From JAICXG01 sp963801255 (GTDB taxonomy: Bacteria > Verrucomicrobiota > Verrucomicrobiia > Chthoniobacterales > UBA10450), in the NCBI GenBank assembly GCA_963801255.1, contig CAWDEC010000012.1, positions 310,001 to 374,000 of the forward strand: a stretch of DNA of 64,000 nucleotides. Direction: 5' to 3'. Positions 17,399 through 26,950 of this stretch are shown here, one piece after another (position 1 is the stretch's first letter; every line of letters begins with the position of its first letter). The translations under genes and the position numbers were made by a program. A model generated the notes under the pieces. That model had not been told where the DNA came from, searched no databases, and saw nothing but the letters and a program-made list of their open reading frames with translations.

Positions 17399-18646
17399 AT
17401 GCGCAGCGCGATTCTCTCCGTACTTTTCGGCCTAACGACCGCCCTCGCCCAGGAATCGCCCACCCCGCTGGCTTCTGTGTCGCCGTCACCTCTCGCCACG
17501 AGCTCCGTTCCCCCTCTCAAATCGGTAACGCTGCGCTTCGCCCTCCCGCCACTCGAAGGCACAATCAGCCTTGGAGTCTACAATGGCGAAGGTAAACTCG
17601 TGCGGGTTCTTCATCGGGAAGATGGAATCTCCGAGTTCACCGCCGGGCATGATGCGCTCGAAACGACCTGGGATGGAACCGATGATGACGGGAAATCGTT
17701 GCCTAACGGAAAGTACCGCGCGCGCGGATTTGTTGTCGGCGGCCTGAAAGTCGAAGGGGTCAGCTATTTCTTCAACGATTGGGTGACGGACGAGAAATCG
17801 CCTCATATTCACTCGTTAGGCGAACTCTGGATGGACAACGGCGTGCTTGAAATCGACGCCTATCTCGCCGGGGGTCGACGAACGACTGTGATCTGCGATC
17901 AAAATACCGGCGAGATCAAAGGCGAACTTTCCCCGCGCAGTGGCGCGCACTGCCCGCAGGTTCCTACTTTGCCTAACTTAATTTCTCCGATCGACTGTGC
18001 ACACGGCCGCCGTGATACGATGTGGTTCGTCGATTCGGTCGGCGGCACCGCACCTGCGGAGGTAAAGCAGATCTCGAGCGATCATCGGCTCTTGCGCCGG
18101 CTTTCCTACGCCGCGACTGATCCGTCGCCGAAGCGGATCGAGGCTTCGCCTAACGAAGAGAAAATTTTTCTAATCGAAGAAAACGACCATCTCCAGCGCC
18201 TGCGCGCGCTTTCCCTGGTTCGCATCACGGCAGAAAGCGCGGACGAATCGGTCTCGGATTGGAAAACGGTTTTCGAAAAGAAGATCGTGACTCATCAGAA
18301 TTTTTCCCTCGAAAATGGCAAACCGGTCCCCAGCTCAAAAGCGCCGGAGGCTGCTTTGGAAAAAGTCGCTCAAAAGTTACGGCCTGATCCGTTGCAGCAC
18401 GATCAACCGGGCCAGGCCAATCTGGCGGTCGGATTTGATGCCGACGGTAGTTTTCTCCAAACCGCCGATGGCCTCCCCCTGCGCACGATCAGCGATACGC
18501 CTCATCTCGTGCGTACCGTGCTCGGCCGGCCTAACGATAAAACGATCGACGTTTTTCAGGATGACGGCGCGGTCGTGGAGCAGTTCCGCGTTTCCAATCT
18601 CACAGAGATGATCGCGTTCGATTGTGGCGATTTCGAACTGAAATAG
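17399..18646 (+). CDS. Secreted protein with FlgD-like Ig domain
   Basis: A 415-residue protein. A short signal peptide (MRSAILSVLFGLTTALA) and a Pro/Ser-rich linker lead into an Ig-like domain of the FlgD type (about 40-130): VTLRFALPPLEGTISLGVYN, then TWDGTDDDGKSLPNGKYRAR. The rest (about 140-415) looks beta-rich, perhaps propeller-like, with no recognised catalytic motif. Function unknown. Four exact 9-mer copies (17430, 17813, 18148, 18529) make it one of the most motif-dense genes. An exonuclease gene begins 4 bases after the stop. Confidence 0.65.
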   Translation: MRSAILSVLFGLTTALAQESPTPLASVSPSPLATSSVPPLKSVTLRFALPPLEGTISLGVYNGEGKLVRVLHREDGISEFTAGHDALETTWDGTDDDGKSLPNGKYRARGFVVGGLKVEGVSYFFNDWVTDEKSPHIHSLGELWMDNGVLEIDAYLAGGRRTTVICDQNTGEIKGELSPRSGAHCPQVPTLPNLISPIDCAHGRRDTMWFVDSVGGTAPAEVKQISSDHRLLRRLSYAATDPSPKRIEASPNEEKIFLIEENDHLQRLRALSLVRITAESADESVSDWKTVFEKKIVTHQNFSLENGKPVPSSKAPEAALEKVAQKLRPDPLQHDQPGQANLAVGFDADGSFLQTADGLPLRTISDTPHLVRTVLGRPNDKTIDVFQDDGAVVEQFRVSNLTEMIAFDCGDFELK

Positions 18647-18650
18647 CTCA

Positions 18651-19199
18651 ATGACGCGCGATATCGTTTACTTCGATCTCGAAACACAACGCACCGCCAA
18701 CGACGCAGGCGGCTGGGATCGCAAAGGCAATATGCAAATGTCGGTCGGGGTCATCTACAGCACCCGCCGCGAGCGCTATGAAATTTTTCCTGAGACCCGT
18801 GTCCACGACCTAATCGATCGCTTGCGCGCAGCCGATCTCGTCATCGGCTTTAACGTTCTCAACTTCGATTACCAGGTGCTGATGGGCTACACCGTGCTCG
18901 ATCTCATTCACGAGCTGTCAACGATCGACTTGATGCTCGAGATGGAAAATAAACTCGGCCATCGGCTTGGGCTTGAGGCAATCGCAGAAGCAACCTTGGG
19001 CGTGCGCAAAACCGCGGCAGGTCTCGACGCCATCCGCTGGTGGCGCGAGCGGCGACTGCTCGACATCGCCGAGTATTGCTGCTTCGACGTCAAGGTGACG
19101 CGCCTCGTGCATGAACATGGCTGTCGCCATAAGGAGCTGTTCTTCCGCGACCGCTTCGCCCGCCGGCAGCGCGTGCCAGTAGATTGGGAGCATTTGTAG
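18651..19199 (+). CDS. DEDD-type 3'-5' exonuclease / YprB-like RNase H-fold protein
   Basis: A 182-residue protein with three exonuclease signatures: DIVYFDLET (residues 4-12), LVIGFNVLNFDYQVL (about 62-76) and YCCFDVKVTRLVHEHG (about 142-157). These fit the DEDDy/RNase H-like YprB group. It has no helicase or other domain. The substrate could be RNA or DNA. The close spacing to the preceding gene suggests co-transcription. Confidence 0.75.
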   Translation: MTRDIVYFDLETQRTANDAGGWDRKGNMQMSVGVIYSTRRERYEIFPETRVHDLIDRLRAADLVIGFNVLNFDYQVLMGYTVLDLIHELSTIDLMLEMENKLGHRLGLEAIAEATLGVRKTAAGLDAIRWWRERRLLDIAEYCCFDVKVTRLVHEHGCRHKELFFRDRFARRQRVPVDWEHL

Positions 19200-19251
19200 C
19201 AACCGCATTGAACCCGACAACCAGACTGATTTCAGAGGAACTCGCGCTTGC

Positions 19252-20296
19252 CTAACGAATTTCGACTTCGATGGGGAGACAATGGTTCACCATGTAGGTG
19301 CCACGATTGGCATCGCGCTCCATGGGTTGGGTCTGGCCACGGGAATCGGTCGCTCGCGCCATAAGAGTACAAGCTCCGGGTTCGTTAGGCGTCTGCCATT
19401 GCCACTCCCAGAGCCGCCAGCTATGACGCGAGGTTTCCTCGCCTAACGACGCTTCATTCCACGACCTTCCCTGATCAACACTCACTTCCACTTTCACGAC
19501 CTCGGCATTTCCCGTCCAAGCGGCACCAGTCACGCGATAGGCCGAGCCGGCAGAAATCACCTCATTGGTTGCCGGTCGCGCGATGAGCGCTTTCACCAGC
19601 ATTTCAGTAATCGGCACCAGCCGCGCTCCGTCAGCTCCTGGCTCCCAAAAGCCATAATCGACCGTCTGATAATATCCGTAGAATGGCTCTTCCGTCACGA
19701 TCACCCGCTGGAGCCACTTCACCGACGCCATGCCATACCAGTCCGGCACGATGGCACGAAGCGGAAATCCGTGCGCAGGAGTGATCGGCTCGCCATTCAT
19801 CTCCAGGGCCAGAAGAACATCGTCGAGTGCTTTGCCTAACGACAGGCTGCGCACGTAATGCATTTGACCGGCGGGCTTCGGACCTTCCGAGGGCGATCCG
19901 CGATCCGCACCCTCCAAAATAACCTCGCACGCTTTCTCCGAACAGCGCGCTTCGCGCAAGAGCTCGCCTAACGACACTCCAGTCCAGTTCGCATTGCCCA
20001 CGGCCCCGAGTTCCCATTGCACGCCCTTCACTTTTGGCTGGAGAAAAATGCGATTGTTTCCGGCGCACTCCATCGTCGCGGGAACCGTAATCGTTTTGCG
20101 AGCAAGCAAGTCCTGATGCGAAAACTCGAGCTGCCGCTCGACTGCGCCTTCGATCCGCAGCCGCCAATGCGCGAGATCGATTTGCGGAAGAGCGAAGTGC
20201 GACCGGACGTAAAATTGGTCGTTAGGCGTGATGAAAGCTCTTCAGCTCACCAAATGCCATCTCAAGATTGGCCGGTTCCTTTTCGCGAATGATCAT
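19252..20296 (-). pseudogene. Sulfite oxidase-type molybdopterin oxidoreductase, frameshifted near the N terminus
   Basis: The downstream part (from about 20225) reads PNDQFYVRSHF, then the molybdenum-ligand motif TMECAGNNR, PDWYGMASVKWL and a C-terminal dimerisation domain, as in sulfite oxidases. The natural start is ATG 20296, preceded by AAGGGAAG, giving MIIREKEPANLEMAFGEL. That frame runs into TAA about 20 codons on, while a TGA blocks the other frame upstream. Removing one base at about 20233-20237 joins them as SFITPNDQFY, the expected sequence. No Tat signal is seen, so a cytoplasmic location is likely. Six 9-mer copies lie in it; one forms the true stop codon and one the premature stop. 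Confidence 0.82.
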
Positions 20297-20308
20297 ATTC
20301 TCTTCCCT

Positions 20309-20632
20309 TCAGCCTGCGGCATTCTCCGTCACCCACTGCAAATAGGCTGGCAATCCGGCTTCGACGGCCAGGGCAATGATTTCCGGTGTCTCGTAAGGAT
20401 GAAGGTGGAGCAACATCCTTTGCAACTCTTCGAATTGACTCACGGAAGTCTTGAAGAAGACCAGCGTTTCGTTGCCTTGCTCCACCTTTCCCTGCCAGCG
20501 ATAGACTGACTCGATCGAGGGCAGAATGTTGGCGCAGGCGGCGCATTTCTTGTCGACCAAGTGTCGCGCAATTCGCCGCGCCGTCTCGAGATCAGGAAAC
20601 GTGCTCAAGACGAGCAGGACTTCGTCGGCCAT
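20309..20632 (-). CDS. cutA: CutA family divalent-cation tolerance protein
   Basis: A 107-residue CutA1-type protein of normal length. It has the family signatures LLVLSTFPDLETARRIARHL, CAACANILPSIESVYRWQGK and HPYETPEIIAL. CutA1 forms a ferredoxin-like trimer and has been linked to metal tolerance, though its role is unsettled. It lies 12 bases upstream of the sulfite oxidase ATG and 6 bases after mnmA. Confidence 0.92.
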   Translation of the reverse strand: MADEVLLVLSTFPDLETARRIARHLVDKKCAACANILPSIESVYRWQGKVEQGNETLVFFKTSVSQFEELQRMLLHLHPYETPEIIALAVEAGLPAYLQWVTENAAG

Positions 20633-20638
20633 CGATCG

Positions 20639-21739
20639 TTAGGCTGCGGCTACTGCGGCATGCCGGCAAATCCAGCCGCCCGCAACAAGCACGTCGCCAT
20701 CGTAGCAAACCGCCGCCTGCCCTGGCGTAATTGCCTTTTGTGGCTCCCCCAGCCTAACGAGACCGCGGTCGTTTTCCAGCGGAAGCAGCATCGCCGAGGT
20801 GCCCGGATGGCTGTAGCGAATCTTCACGGTTAATTCGAGCGGATCATGCGTGAACGGGCGACTGCTCCAGTTCAGCCGTTCAATTTCAAACTCCTCAACG
20901 AGCAAATCCTCGGCATCGCCAACGAAGACACGATTCGTCTCCGGGTCGATATCGATCACGTAGCGCGGCCGCGGGGAGCCGCCCGGAAGTCCCTTGCGCT
21001 GACCGATTGTGAACATCTCAATCCCGTCGTGCTCCGCGATGAAGTTGCCTGAGAGGTCGTAGATTCCGCCGTGGTGAAACTCGCTTTTGCCAAGATGCGA
21101 GCGCAGAAAGGCCTTGTAGTCGTTGCCGGGAACGAAACAGATCTCCTGACTGTCGACCTTGTCTGCAACTTTCAGGCCTAACGAACGCGCGATCGCACGG
21201 ATCTCCGGTTTTGACATATTGCCTAACGGCGTCAGCGCCCGCCGGAGCTGCGCCTGACGCAGACTGAAAAGGAAATAGGACTGATCTTTGCGTGCGTCGC
21301 GACCCTTGCGCAAGATGGCGCGGTCGGCGTGCTGTTCGATGATCGCATAATGCCCGGTTGCGATGTAGTCGCAGTCGAGCGCGCGCGCTTTCTCCCAGAG
21401 GCTGCCAAACTTGAGCTTTTCATTGCACATGACGCAGGGATTCGGGGTGCGACCGGCCTGGTATTCACTGGAAAAATAATCGATCACCACGCGCTCGAAC
21501 TGATCGGCCTCATCCACCACGTAATGCGGGATGCCTAACGAGTGCGCGACACTCCGCGCATCCGCGATCGCCTGCGGTCCACAGCACTTGTCCTCGGCGC
21601 GCGAGAGGCAGTCCTGCGGCCAGACTTTCATTGTCACGCCGACAACGTCGTAACCCTGTTCGCGAAGCAAATAGCCCGCAACGCTGGAGTCGACGCCACC
21701 GCTCATGCCAAGAAGAACGCGCTGTTTCGTCCGGTTCAT
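20639..21739 (-). CDS. mnmA: tRNA-specific 2-thiouridylase
   Basis: A 366-residue enzyme that adds sulfur to U34 of tRNA-Lys, Glu and Gln. The PP-loop GMSGGVDSSVA is at residues 12-22. The catalytic cysteines lie in TPNPCVMCNEKLKFG and SQEICFVPGNDY, the normal pair. Sulfur would come from a desulfurase such as the one at 10.7 kb. Its TAA stop lies within a 9-mer copy (20636-20644); three more exact copies and one variant are inside, read as SLG or LG. Confidence 0.95.
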   Translation of the reverse strand: MNRTKQRVLLGMSGGVDSSVAGYLLREQGYDVVGVTMKVWPQDCLSRAEDKCCGPQAIADARSVAHSLGIPHYVVDEADQFERVVIDYFSSEYQAGRTPNPCVMCNEKLKFGSLWEKARALDCDYIATGHYAIIEQHADRAILRKGRDARKDQSYFLFSLRQAQLRRALTPLGNMSKPEIRAIARSLGLKVADKVDSQEICFVPGNDYKAFLRSHLGKSEFHHGGIYDLSGNFIAEHDGIEMFTIGQRKGLPGGSPRPRYVIDIDPETNRVFVGDAEDLLVEEFEIERLNWSSRPFTHDPLELTVKIRYSHPGTSAMLLPLENDRGLVRLGEPQKAITPGQAAVCYDGDVLVAGGWICRHAAVAAA

Positions 21740-21775
21740 TTCAGGCGCGTAAATTCGGCGCGAACGCTGGGATGG

Positions 21776-22387
21776 TCAACGCTGGCCAAGGACATTGGAA
21801 TTCGTCAGCAGGCCGGCTTGCTTCTTTACCGGCACGCTGACAAACGCGCTGCCGCGCAACGTGAAGCGCCAGGGAAAATCCTTCGCTCGACTGATCCCAA
21901 TGCGCGGATCAGCCACGACTTCGACATCGCCCTCGCGCCGCGCGTGAAAGCCGTGCGCTGGATCGGAGCAGAGATCGATTTCGTGATCACGCTTTGTAAT
22001 GTCGAGCGCCTGAGTGAGCTTGCCTGGACCGGAGCAAAGTCGTCGCAAATCATCGACTCCTCGCCGCTTGCGCATAAGGGAAATTCCGCGCCGTGGCTCA
22101 AGGGCGCGGATGAGGATCAGTCCATTGCGTGGACCATCCTTGACGAGGACGTTGAGCATCCAGTGCACGCCGTAGTTGAAATAAATATAGGCTGTACCCG
22201 GCTTGTTGCGCCTAACGAACTCTCGCGTGCTTGGACGCGTGAAGGTATGACTGGCTTCATCGCCTTCGACGAGATAGGCCTCCACTTCGACCACGATTCC
22301 GGCGCATTTGCCCCAGACAAGCTCGGTTGCGATCAGCTCTTCAGCGCAACGCAGAGGATCGTTTTGGAAAAAAGTCTTCGGCAACAC
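21776..22387 (-). CDS. 3-methyladenine DNA glycosylase (AAG/MPG family)
   Basis: A 203-residue protein of the alkyladenine glycosylase fold, a base-excision repair enzyme removing alkylated purines. Recognisable segments are IVVEVEAYLVEGDEASHTF (catalytic Glu region), GTAYIYFNYGVHWMLNVL, LIRALEP and CSGPGKLTQALDI. The best start is GTG 22387, giving MLPKTFFQNDPL; no strong ribosome site was seen. One 9-mer copy (22210) is inside. Confidence 0.9.
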   Translation of the reverse strand: MLPKTFFQNDPLRCAEELIATELVWGKCAGIVVEVEAYLVEGDEASHTFTRPSTREFVRRNKPGTAYIYFNYGVHWMLNVLVKDGPRNGLILIRALEPRRGISLMRKRRGVDDLRRLCSGPGKLTQALDITKRDHEIDLCSDPAHGFHARREGDVEVVADPRIGISRAKDFPWRFTLRGSAFVSVPVKKQAGLLTNSNVLGQR

Positions 22388-22541
22388 ACGGGCAAATTAG
22401 CAGAATCATTTTCGAGAGAAACCGCTCGCCGGCACATCGGCGCAGGCACAGAGATAGAGGGGGCAAACTTGATTGACTCTCAACTACTGGCCGAATGTAA
22501 TGCCATTCCATGCAGGCCAACTGGGCAACGTCCTTAGCCAG

Positions 22542-23291
22542 ATGAGCAATCCAATTCCGTTCGAACAATTTCTCCTGCATGAACCCGACCGCGGACGACG
22601 GCTGATTCGGGAGTTTTATGAGCAGTACAGCGAAACGCGCAATTACAAGGGCCGGGGCGGTCAGCACGAACAAATCAAGGCCGCTTTTTTTCAAAAACAT
22701 CTCGATGCAAATCATCACGACCAGGCAAGCATCGGCCTGGATGTGGGTTGTCGCGGGGGCGCGCTGATTGAACTGGTTGGCCGGATTCGCTGGTATGGAG
22801 TCGACATTAATCCGGAAGCTCTTGAGGTCGCCCGAGCTTCCGGGATTCCTTGTGCGGAAATGGATTTCACCGCAGGCATCGCCATTCGTGACGAAGCATT
22901 CGATGCCATAATGATGACAGAAGTGCTGGAGCATCTGCCTTATCCGTCGATTACGGTTCGGGAGGTGTATCGGATCCTGAAGAAAAAACCGGCCAGTCTT
23001 TTCGTGGGATCTGTGCCGCTGGATTATCACCTGCATCGGCGCTGGAAAGTGCTGCGCGGTAAACGACTCTCGGGCGAGCAAACGCATGTTCACCATTTTT
23101 CGTTCGAGGAACTCGATCGGCTCCTTCGCTTCTATTTCGAGAAGGTGAGTTACCTTCCTCTGAGTGGCACCGCGACCCGCCATTCGCGATTGAAGCTGCC
23201 GTATAATCTTTTCGTACGCGACATTGCGTGGGCGGCGGCGTCGCCCAAAACGAACGTCGGTCGCTGGGATGTGCGGCCAGTGCGAGGCTGA
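22542..23291 (+). CDS. Class I SAM-dependent methyltransferase
   Basis: About 249 residues. The SAM-binding motif IGLDVGCRGGALIELVG (near residue 65), followed by GVDINPEALEVARASG and the post-motif IMMTEVLEHLPYP, marks a Methyltransf_11-like enzyme. The C-terminal segment THVHHFSFEELDRLLRFYF is typical of small-molecule or lipid methyltransferases. The substrate is unknown. TTG 22473 and ATG 22500 are in-frame alternatives; none has a clear ribosome site. Confidence 0.75.
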   Translation: MSNPIPFEQFLLHEPDRGRRLIREFYEQYSETRNYKGRGGQHEQIKAAFFQKHLDANHHDQASIGLDVGCRGGALIELVGRIRWYGVDINPEALEVARASGIPCAEMDFTAGIAIRDEAFDAIMMTEVLEHLPYPSITVREVYRILKKKPASLFVGSVPLDYHLHRRWKVLRGKRLSGEQTHVHHFSFEELDRLLRFYFEKVSYLPLSGTATRHSRLKLPYNLFVRDIAWAAASPKTNVGRWDVRPVRG

Positions 23292-23304
23292 GGCAGCCGA
23301 TTCG

Positions 23305-24924
23305 TTAGGCTGCGTTTGCCCGCGAAGGTTCGATTAGCGAGCGTCGAACAATCCGGTGATAGCGAAAATAAGCGATCAGCGCCTCGCGAGTCTGGATGGG
23401 GTGAAGAGTCATCCCCGACTCAGGGCGCTGCAGTATTTCGCGCAACTTCATGAAGCGATGACCGGCACTGCTGGCGTCAAAGGTATTGAGCGCGACGCGG
23501 TAGCGTCGGGTGAGATCAAGCGGGCGGCCGTCGGCCCGTCGTAAATTCGTTAGGCGGCGACTTCTTTGGTCGCCTTCCACCTCAAAGCGGAATCCGGCAA
23601 GGCTGCGCGCTTCCTGAACCTCGAATGTTTCCTCCATCATCACTTTGAGGGAAAGCGAATCGAGCTCAGCGGTAACGAGAAAGTTTTCGTAAGGAAGAAT
23701 CTGCCAGATATCGCCGATCGTTTTCTGCCCCTTATGGAAAGGGCGGCCATCGAACAAGCCGTGAAAAACGCCGTCGATCGTTAAGCCGCGCCCGGCGAAC
23801 GCTTCGGTTATGGCCGCGGCAATCAGAAGCGCAATCTGACTTGGTTCGCCGGGGCGATCTCGCGCACTCAAGGTTTCCGCCAATTCGCCCACGGGTTGGG
23901 ACAAGATGTTCGCCGCTTCGTCCAGCTGCGGCTTCGCGCGACTCAGGATGACAGGATCCGTTTCGATGCGGCTGTCCAGGAGTTCGGTGTGAGCCTCCTG
24001 GCGCAGCAGTTTCTTCGAATTGCGATCAAAGAACAGATCGACGCGACCGATGTGGATCCCGAAATGATCGGCCTGAGTGAAGATGGCGCCGTTCGTTAGG
24101 CGACTTTCGATCGGCTGATGAGTATGACCGGCAATGAAGACGGTCGCTTCGGGAAACTCGGCCGTCAGGCTGACGGCGCGATTGGCAAAGTCGTCTCCGC
24201 CCGTCCGTTCTTTCAAACCCATGTGTCCAGCGAGAATGACGGCACGCGCCCCTAACGATCTCGCTTGTTGAATTGCTCTCCGCGTCGGCTCGATGGGATC
24301 CAGGAATTCGATTCCTTCTGTGAAGCTCGGCGGGAACCAAAAGGGCATGCCGGGCGTCGTTAGGCCCACGACTGCCAGCCTGATACCGGCAATCTCCCGG
24401 AGAAGAAACGGCTGAATGCGCGCAAAAGGGTTATTGCGCTCTTCAAAGGCGCCCGCAGGTTTACCGGCGAGCGTAGTATTGGCCGCGAGTACGGGCATGG
24501 CCGAGCGGCTCACTGCTTGCAAGAACGGTTCGATGCTCCAATCGAACTCATGATTGCCTATGATCCAGGCGTCATAACGCAGAAGGTTGAAAAGCTCGAT
24601 CATTGAGCGGCCCTGGTCGCCAAAGCCAAATTGCGTGCCTTCATAAACGTCACCGACGTCGATGAGAATTGAGTTGGGATTCTCCCTTCGCCAGGCCGCA
24701 ATCTGCGTCGCACAGCGCGCCAGACCGCCAAGGCCGGAATGCCCGTCGTAATCCACTGTGGGCAGAATGTGACCATGCAGATCGGTCGTGTGAATGACCG
24801 ATAGCCTAACGACGTCCGATTGAAGACTCTCCGATGCTTGCGACCACCGGCCCGTGCAGAGCGCAGCAGTCGCACCGGACAGCAGTTTGAGAAACTGGCG
24901 ACGATCTGGAGGCAGAACGAGCAC
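23305..24924 (-). CDS. Tat-exported 5'-nucleotidase/metallophosphoesterase
   Basis: About 539 residues. The N terminus has a twin-arginine signal (PDRRQFLKLLSGATAALCTG). The UshA-like metallophosphatase domain follows: HTTDLHGHILP (metal ligands D, H), DVGDVYEGTQF, IIGNHEFDWS, and GHTHQPIESRL. The C-terminal 5'-nucleotidase domain has LLIAAAITEAF and IWQILPYENFLVTAEL. It would release phosphate from nucleotides in the periplasm. GTG 24924 is chosen because the longer frame to 25038 overlaps a divergent gene. Its TAA stop is in a 9-mer copy and five more copies are inside. Confidence 0.88.
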   Translation of the reverse strand: MLVLPPDRRQFLKLLSGATAALCTGRWSQASESLQSDVVRLSVIHTTDLHGHILPTVDYDGHSGLGGLARCATQIAAWRRENPNSILIDVGDVYEGTQFGFGDQGRSMIELFNLLRYDAWIIGNHEFDWSIEPFLQAVSRSAMPVLAANTTLAGKPAGAFEERNNPFARIQPFLLREIAGIRLAVVGLTTPGMPFWFPPSFTEGIEFLDPIEPTRRAIQQARSLGARAVILAGHMGLKERTGGDDFANRAVSLTAEFPEATVFIAGHTHQPIESRLTNGAIFTQADHFGIHIGRVDLFFDRNSKKLLRQEAHTELLDSRIETDPVILSRAKPQLDEAANILSQPVGELAETLSARDRPGEPSQIALLIAAAITEAFAGRGLTIDGVFHGLFDGRPFHKGQKTIGDIWQILPYENFLVTAELDSLSLKVMMEETFEVQEARSLAGFRFEVEGDQRSRRLTNLRRADGRPLDLTRRYRVALNTFDASSAGHRFMKLREILQRPESGMTLHPIQTREALIAYFRYHRIVRRSLIEPSRANAA

Positions 24925-24974
24925 GACCGGAAATTTTGACGCGTTGCCTATATGGCAACAATCTTTTTTTACGA

Positions 24975-25349
24975 ATGAAGCTGCAAGGAATCGACCACGT
25001 CGCGATCGCTGTCCCGGATATCGCGAAAACGGTCGCATGGTATTGCGAAGTCCTCGGGTTTGAGCGCCGGCATGCAGACGCGTGGAATGGCATACCTGCG
25101 TTCATCGGGACCGGCTCAACCGCCCTGGCTCTATTTCCGGCTCAAGGACGGAAACAACCCGCCGACCATAATGGCCCTATGCTACATCTTGCTTTCCGCG
25201 CCGATCGCGCAGGATTTGTCAGGGCGCAGGAGGAATTGCAGAAGCGCGGTATCTCCTTCCATTTCGAGGATCACGGTGTCGCGCACTCGATCTACTTTCG
25301 CGACCTGAATGACCTCCGCCTCGAGATTACGACTTACGAAATCTCCTAG
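24975..25349 (+). CDS. VOC (glyoxalase/bleomycin-resistance fold) family protein
   Basis: A 124-residue single vicinal-oxygen-chelate domain. It begins MKLQGIDHVAIAVPDIAKTV, with the first metal-ligand His, and has WYCEVLGF, MLHLAFRA and a terminal Glu in RLEITTYE. The layout resembles methylmalonyl-CoA epimerase or glyoxalase I-like proteins; the substrate cannot be called. The start ATG 24975 is divergent from the nucleotidase gene. Confidence 0.8.
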   Translation: MKLQGIDHVAIAVPDIAKTVAWYCEVLGFERRHADAWNGIPAFIGTGSTALALFPAQGRKQPADHNGPMLHLAFRADRAGFVRAQEELQKRGISFHFEDHGVAHSIYFRDLNDLRLEITTYEIS

Positions 25350-25360
25350 CGTCGGGAAGA

Positions 25361-25435
<75 letters not shown>

Positions 25436-25577
25436 GTTAGCCGCCGAACCGGCGGAGTGCAAATAATGTCCAGCCGACTGGCGGGCGCAAGGGTTATTCC
25501 GATAGCGATCCGGCGAGTCCTTGGACGCAGCGACAGAGCGCCTGGCCGGCAATATCAATCATGCTACAATCGGCGGC

Positions 25578-25994
25578 ATGTCCACACTCCATTCATCCGC
25601 TGGCGCCATCTTCGTTCTCCAGGTTTTAATCTCCGCATTTTTCGCCATTCTTTTTCTCCAATCGGGCGTCGACAAAGTGATCGATCGGCGCGGCAATCTG
25701 GAGTGGCTGACCGGACACTTCGCCAAGAGCCCGCTGGCCGCACTGGTGCCGCTGTTGCTCGGAATCATTACGGTCATGGAACTCTCTACCGGTGCGTTAA
25801 GCGCGATCGGTTGTGTGTTGGTTCTCGTCCGACATGACGCGTCCATCGGCTTCTACGGTGTGGCTTTGGCCGGGCTCACCTTGCTCGCACTCTTTTTCGG
25901 TCAGCGAATGGCGAAGGAGTATCCAGGCGCCGCGTCGCTCGTCCCCTATTTCCTCGTCGTGATTGCCGGACTGATTTGGCTCGGCCAGAGTTAG
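25578..25994 (+). CDS. DoxX-like integral membrane protein
   Basis: A 138-residue protein with four predicted membrane helices: FVLQVLISAFFAILFLQSGV, then AALVPLLLGIITVMELSTGA, IGFYGVALAGLTLLALFFG, and SLVPYFLVVIAGLIWL. The first helix followed by DKVIDRRGN fits the DoxX/DoxD group. Function is not known for most family members. ATG 25578 is preferred to one 57 bases upstream. Confidence 0.7.
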   Translation: MSTLHSSAGAIFVLQVLISAFFAILFLQSGVDKVIDRRGNLEWLTGHFAKSPLAALVPLLLGIITVMELSTGALSAIGCVLVLVRHDASIGFYGVALAGLTLLALFFGQRMAKEYPGAASLVPYFLVVIAGLIWLGQS

Positions 25995-26104
25995 GAAGAC
26001 CAGTCACGCGACGCGGGCCGATGAAGCCCATCGAGGGCCAATCTTCGCGATCGCAATAGGCAAACTGCTTTTGCGAATTTTGTCCCGAAGCCCGATGCTC
26101 ATGC

Positions 26105-26512
26105 ATGGTCCAGATCTCGATCGATTACACGGGGAAATTGCATTGCAGCGCTAAACACGGTCCTTCGGGCAAAACGCTCGAGACAGATGCGCCACTGGAT
26201 AACATGGGCAAAGGCGAATCCTTTTCGCCGACCGATCTCGTTGCAACCGCCCTCGGCACCTGTATCGCCACAACCATGGCGATCGTAGCAGAACGGCATG
26301 GCGTCGAGCTACAAGGCCTGACCGTGCAGGTGCAAAAGGAAATGGCGGACGCCCCGCGTCGGGTTGGCCGTTTAACAACCGAGGTCCATGTCCCGCTTCC
26401 GGCCGATCACCCACAACGTGAGTTGCTCGAGAAGACGGCGCTCGGCTGTCCTGTGCATCGCAGTCTCTCGGCAGAGATGGAGCGGCCGACAAAGTTCTTC
26501 TGGGAGGGATAA
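26105..26512 (+). CDS. OsmC family peroxiredoxin-like protein
   Basis: A 135-residue OsmC/Ohr-fold protein. The two conserved cysteines lie in ALGTCIATTMAIVAE (near residue 53) and LGCPVHRSL (near 118), with ESFSPTDLVATALGTC as the helix motif. OsmC proteins reduce organic hydroperoxides; this subgroup (SACOL1771-like) has not been fully characterised. It stands alone on its strand. Confidence 0.85.
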   Translation: MVQISIDYTGKLHCSAKHGPSGKTLETDAPLDNMGKGESFSPTDLVATALGTCIATTMAIVAERHGVELQGLTVQVQKEMADAPRRVGRLTTEVHVPLPADHPQRELLEKTALGCPVHRSLSAEMERPTKFFWEG

Positions 26513-26630
26513 GGTTGACGCAGAGGGCCCAGCAACGCCAGCCGCGCAAGATTCCTTTGCCGGCGCGGTTCCGGGCTGCTTACCTCACCGTTTCCTAGGC
26601 AAACGCCCCGCAACCAAATCGTAGGAATGA

Positions 26631-26921
26631 TCAATCATCTTGACGAATCTCGACTCCCGGAATGCGATCGTTCAGCTCGACTGTATTCCAGTGTTTCTTA
26701 TTCATGTGGTAGCCAGGTCGGACCTCTTCGTAGCGATCACGTAATTCCAGCGCGAGTTCCGGATCGCATTTTAGATTCACGCGCGGCGGAACCGCTTCGA
26801 GCGAAGCGAGAGCAAACATTTTGTTATGCACCTTGAAGACGATGGCGTCAGGTCCGAAAGGCATGTCTTCGCTCGCGCCCACTTTGGCGAGGCAGTAATC
26901 GCGAAAGGCCTCCAGATCCAT
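26631..26921 (-). CDS. MmcQ/YjbR family protein
   Basis: A 96-residue protein of the YjbR (DUF419) fold: MDLEAFRDYCLAKVGASED, DAIVFKVHNKMFALAS, VNLKCDPELALELRD and GYHMNKKHWNTVEL. The last motif is typical of the family, which has a CyaY-like fold and unproven function. ATG 26921 is chosen as it begins the conserved region and clears the end of rnd; the frame continues to 26978. Confidence 0.85.
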   Translation of the reverse strand: MDLEAFRDYCLAKVGASEDMPFGPDAIVFKVHNKMFALASLEAVPPRVNLKCDPELALELRDRYEEVRPGYHMNKKHWNTVELNDRIPGVEIRQDD

Positions 26922-26950
26922 CCTGTTCGCCTCAATTTTAACCTGATGAA

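Noticed and set aside
21542..22537. 331-residue frame opposite the glycosylase gene
   Set aside because: Antisense to the 3-methyladenine glycosylase with motif-level matches; no recognisable domain.
22341..23183. 280-residue frame opposite the methyltransferase gene
   Set aside because: Antisense to a gene with clear SAM motifs; no domain recognised.
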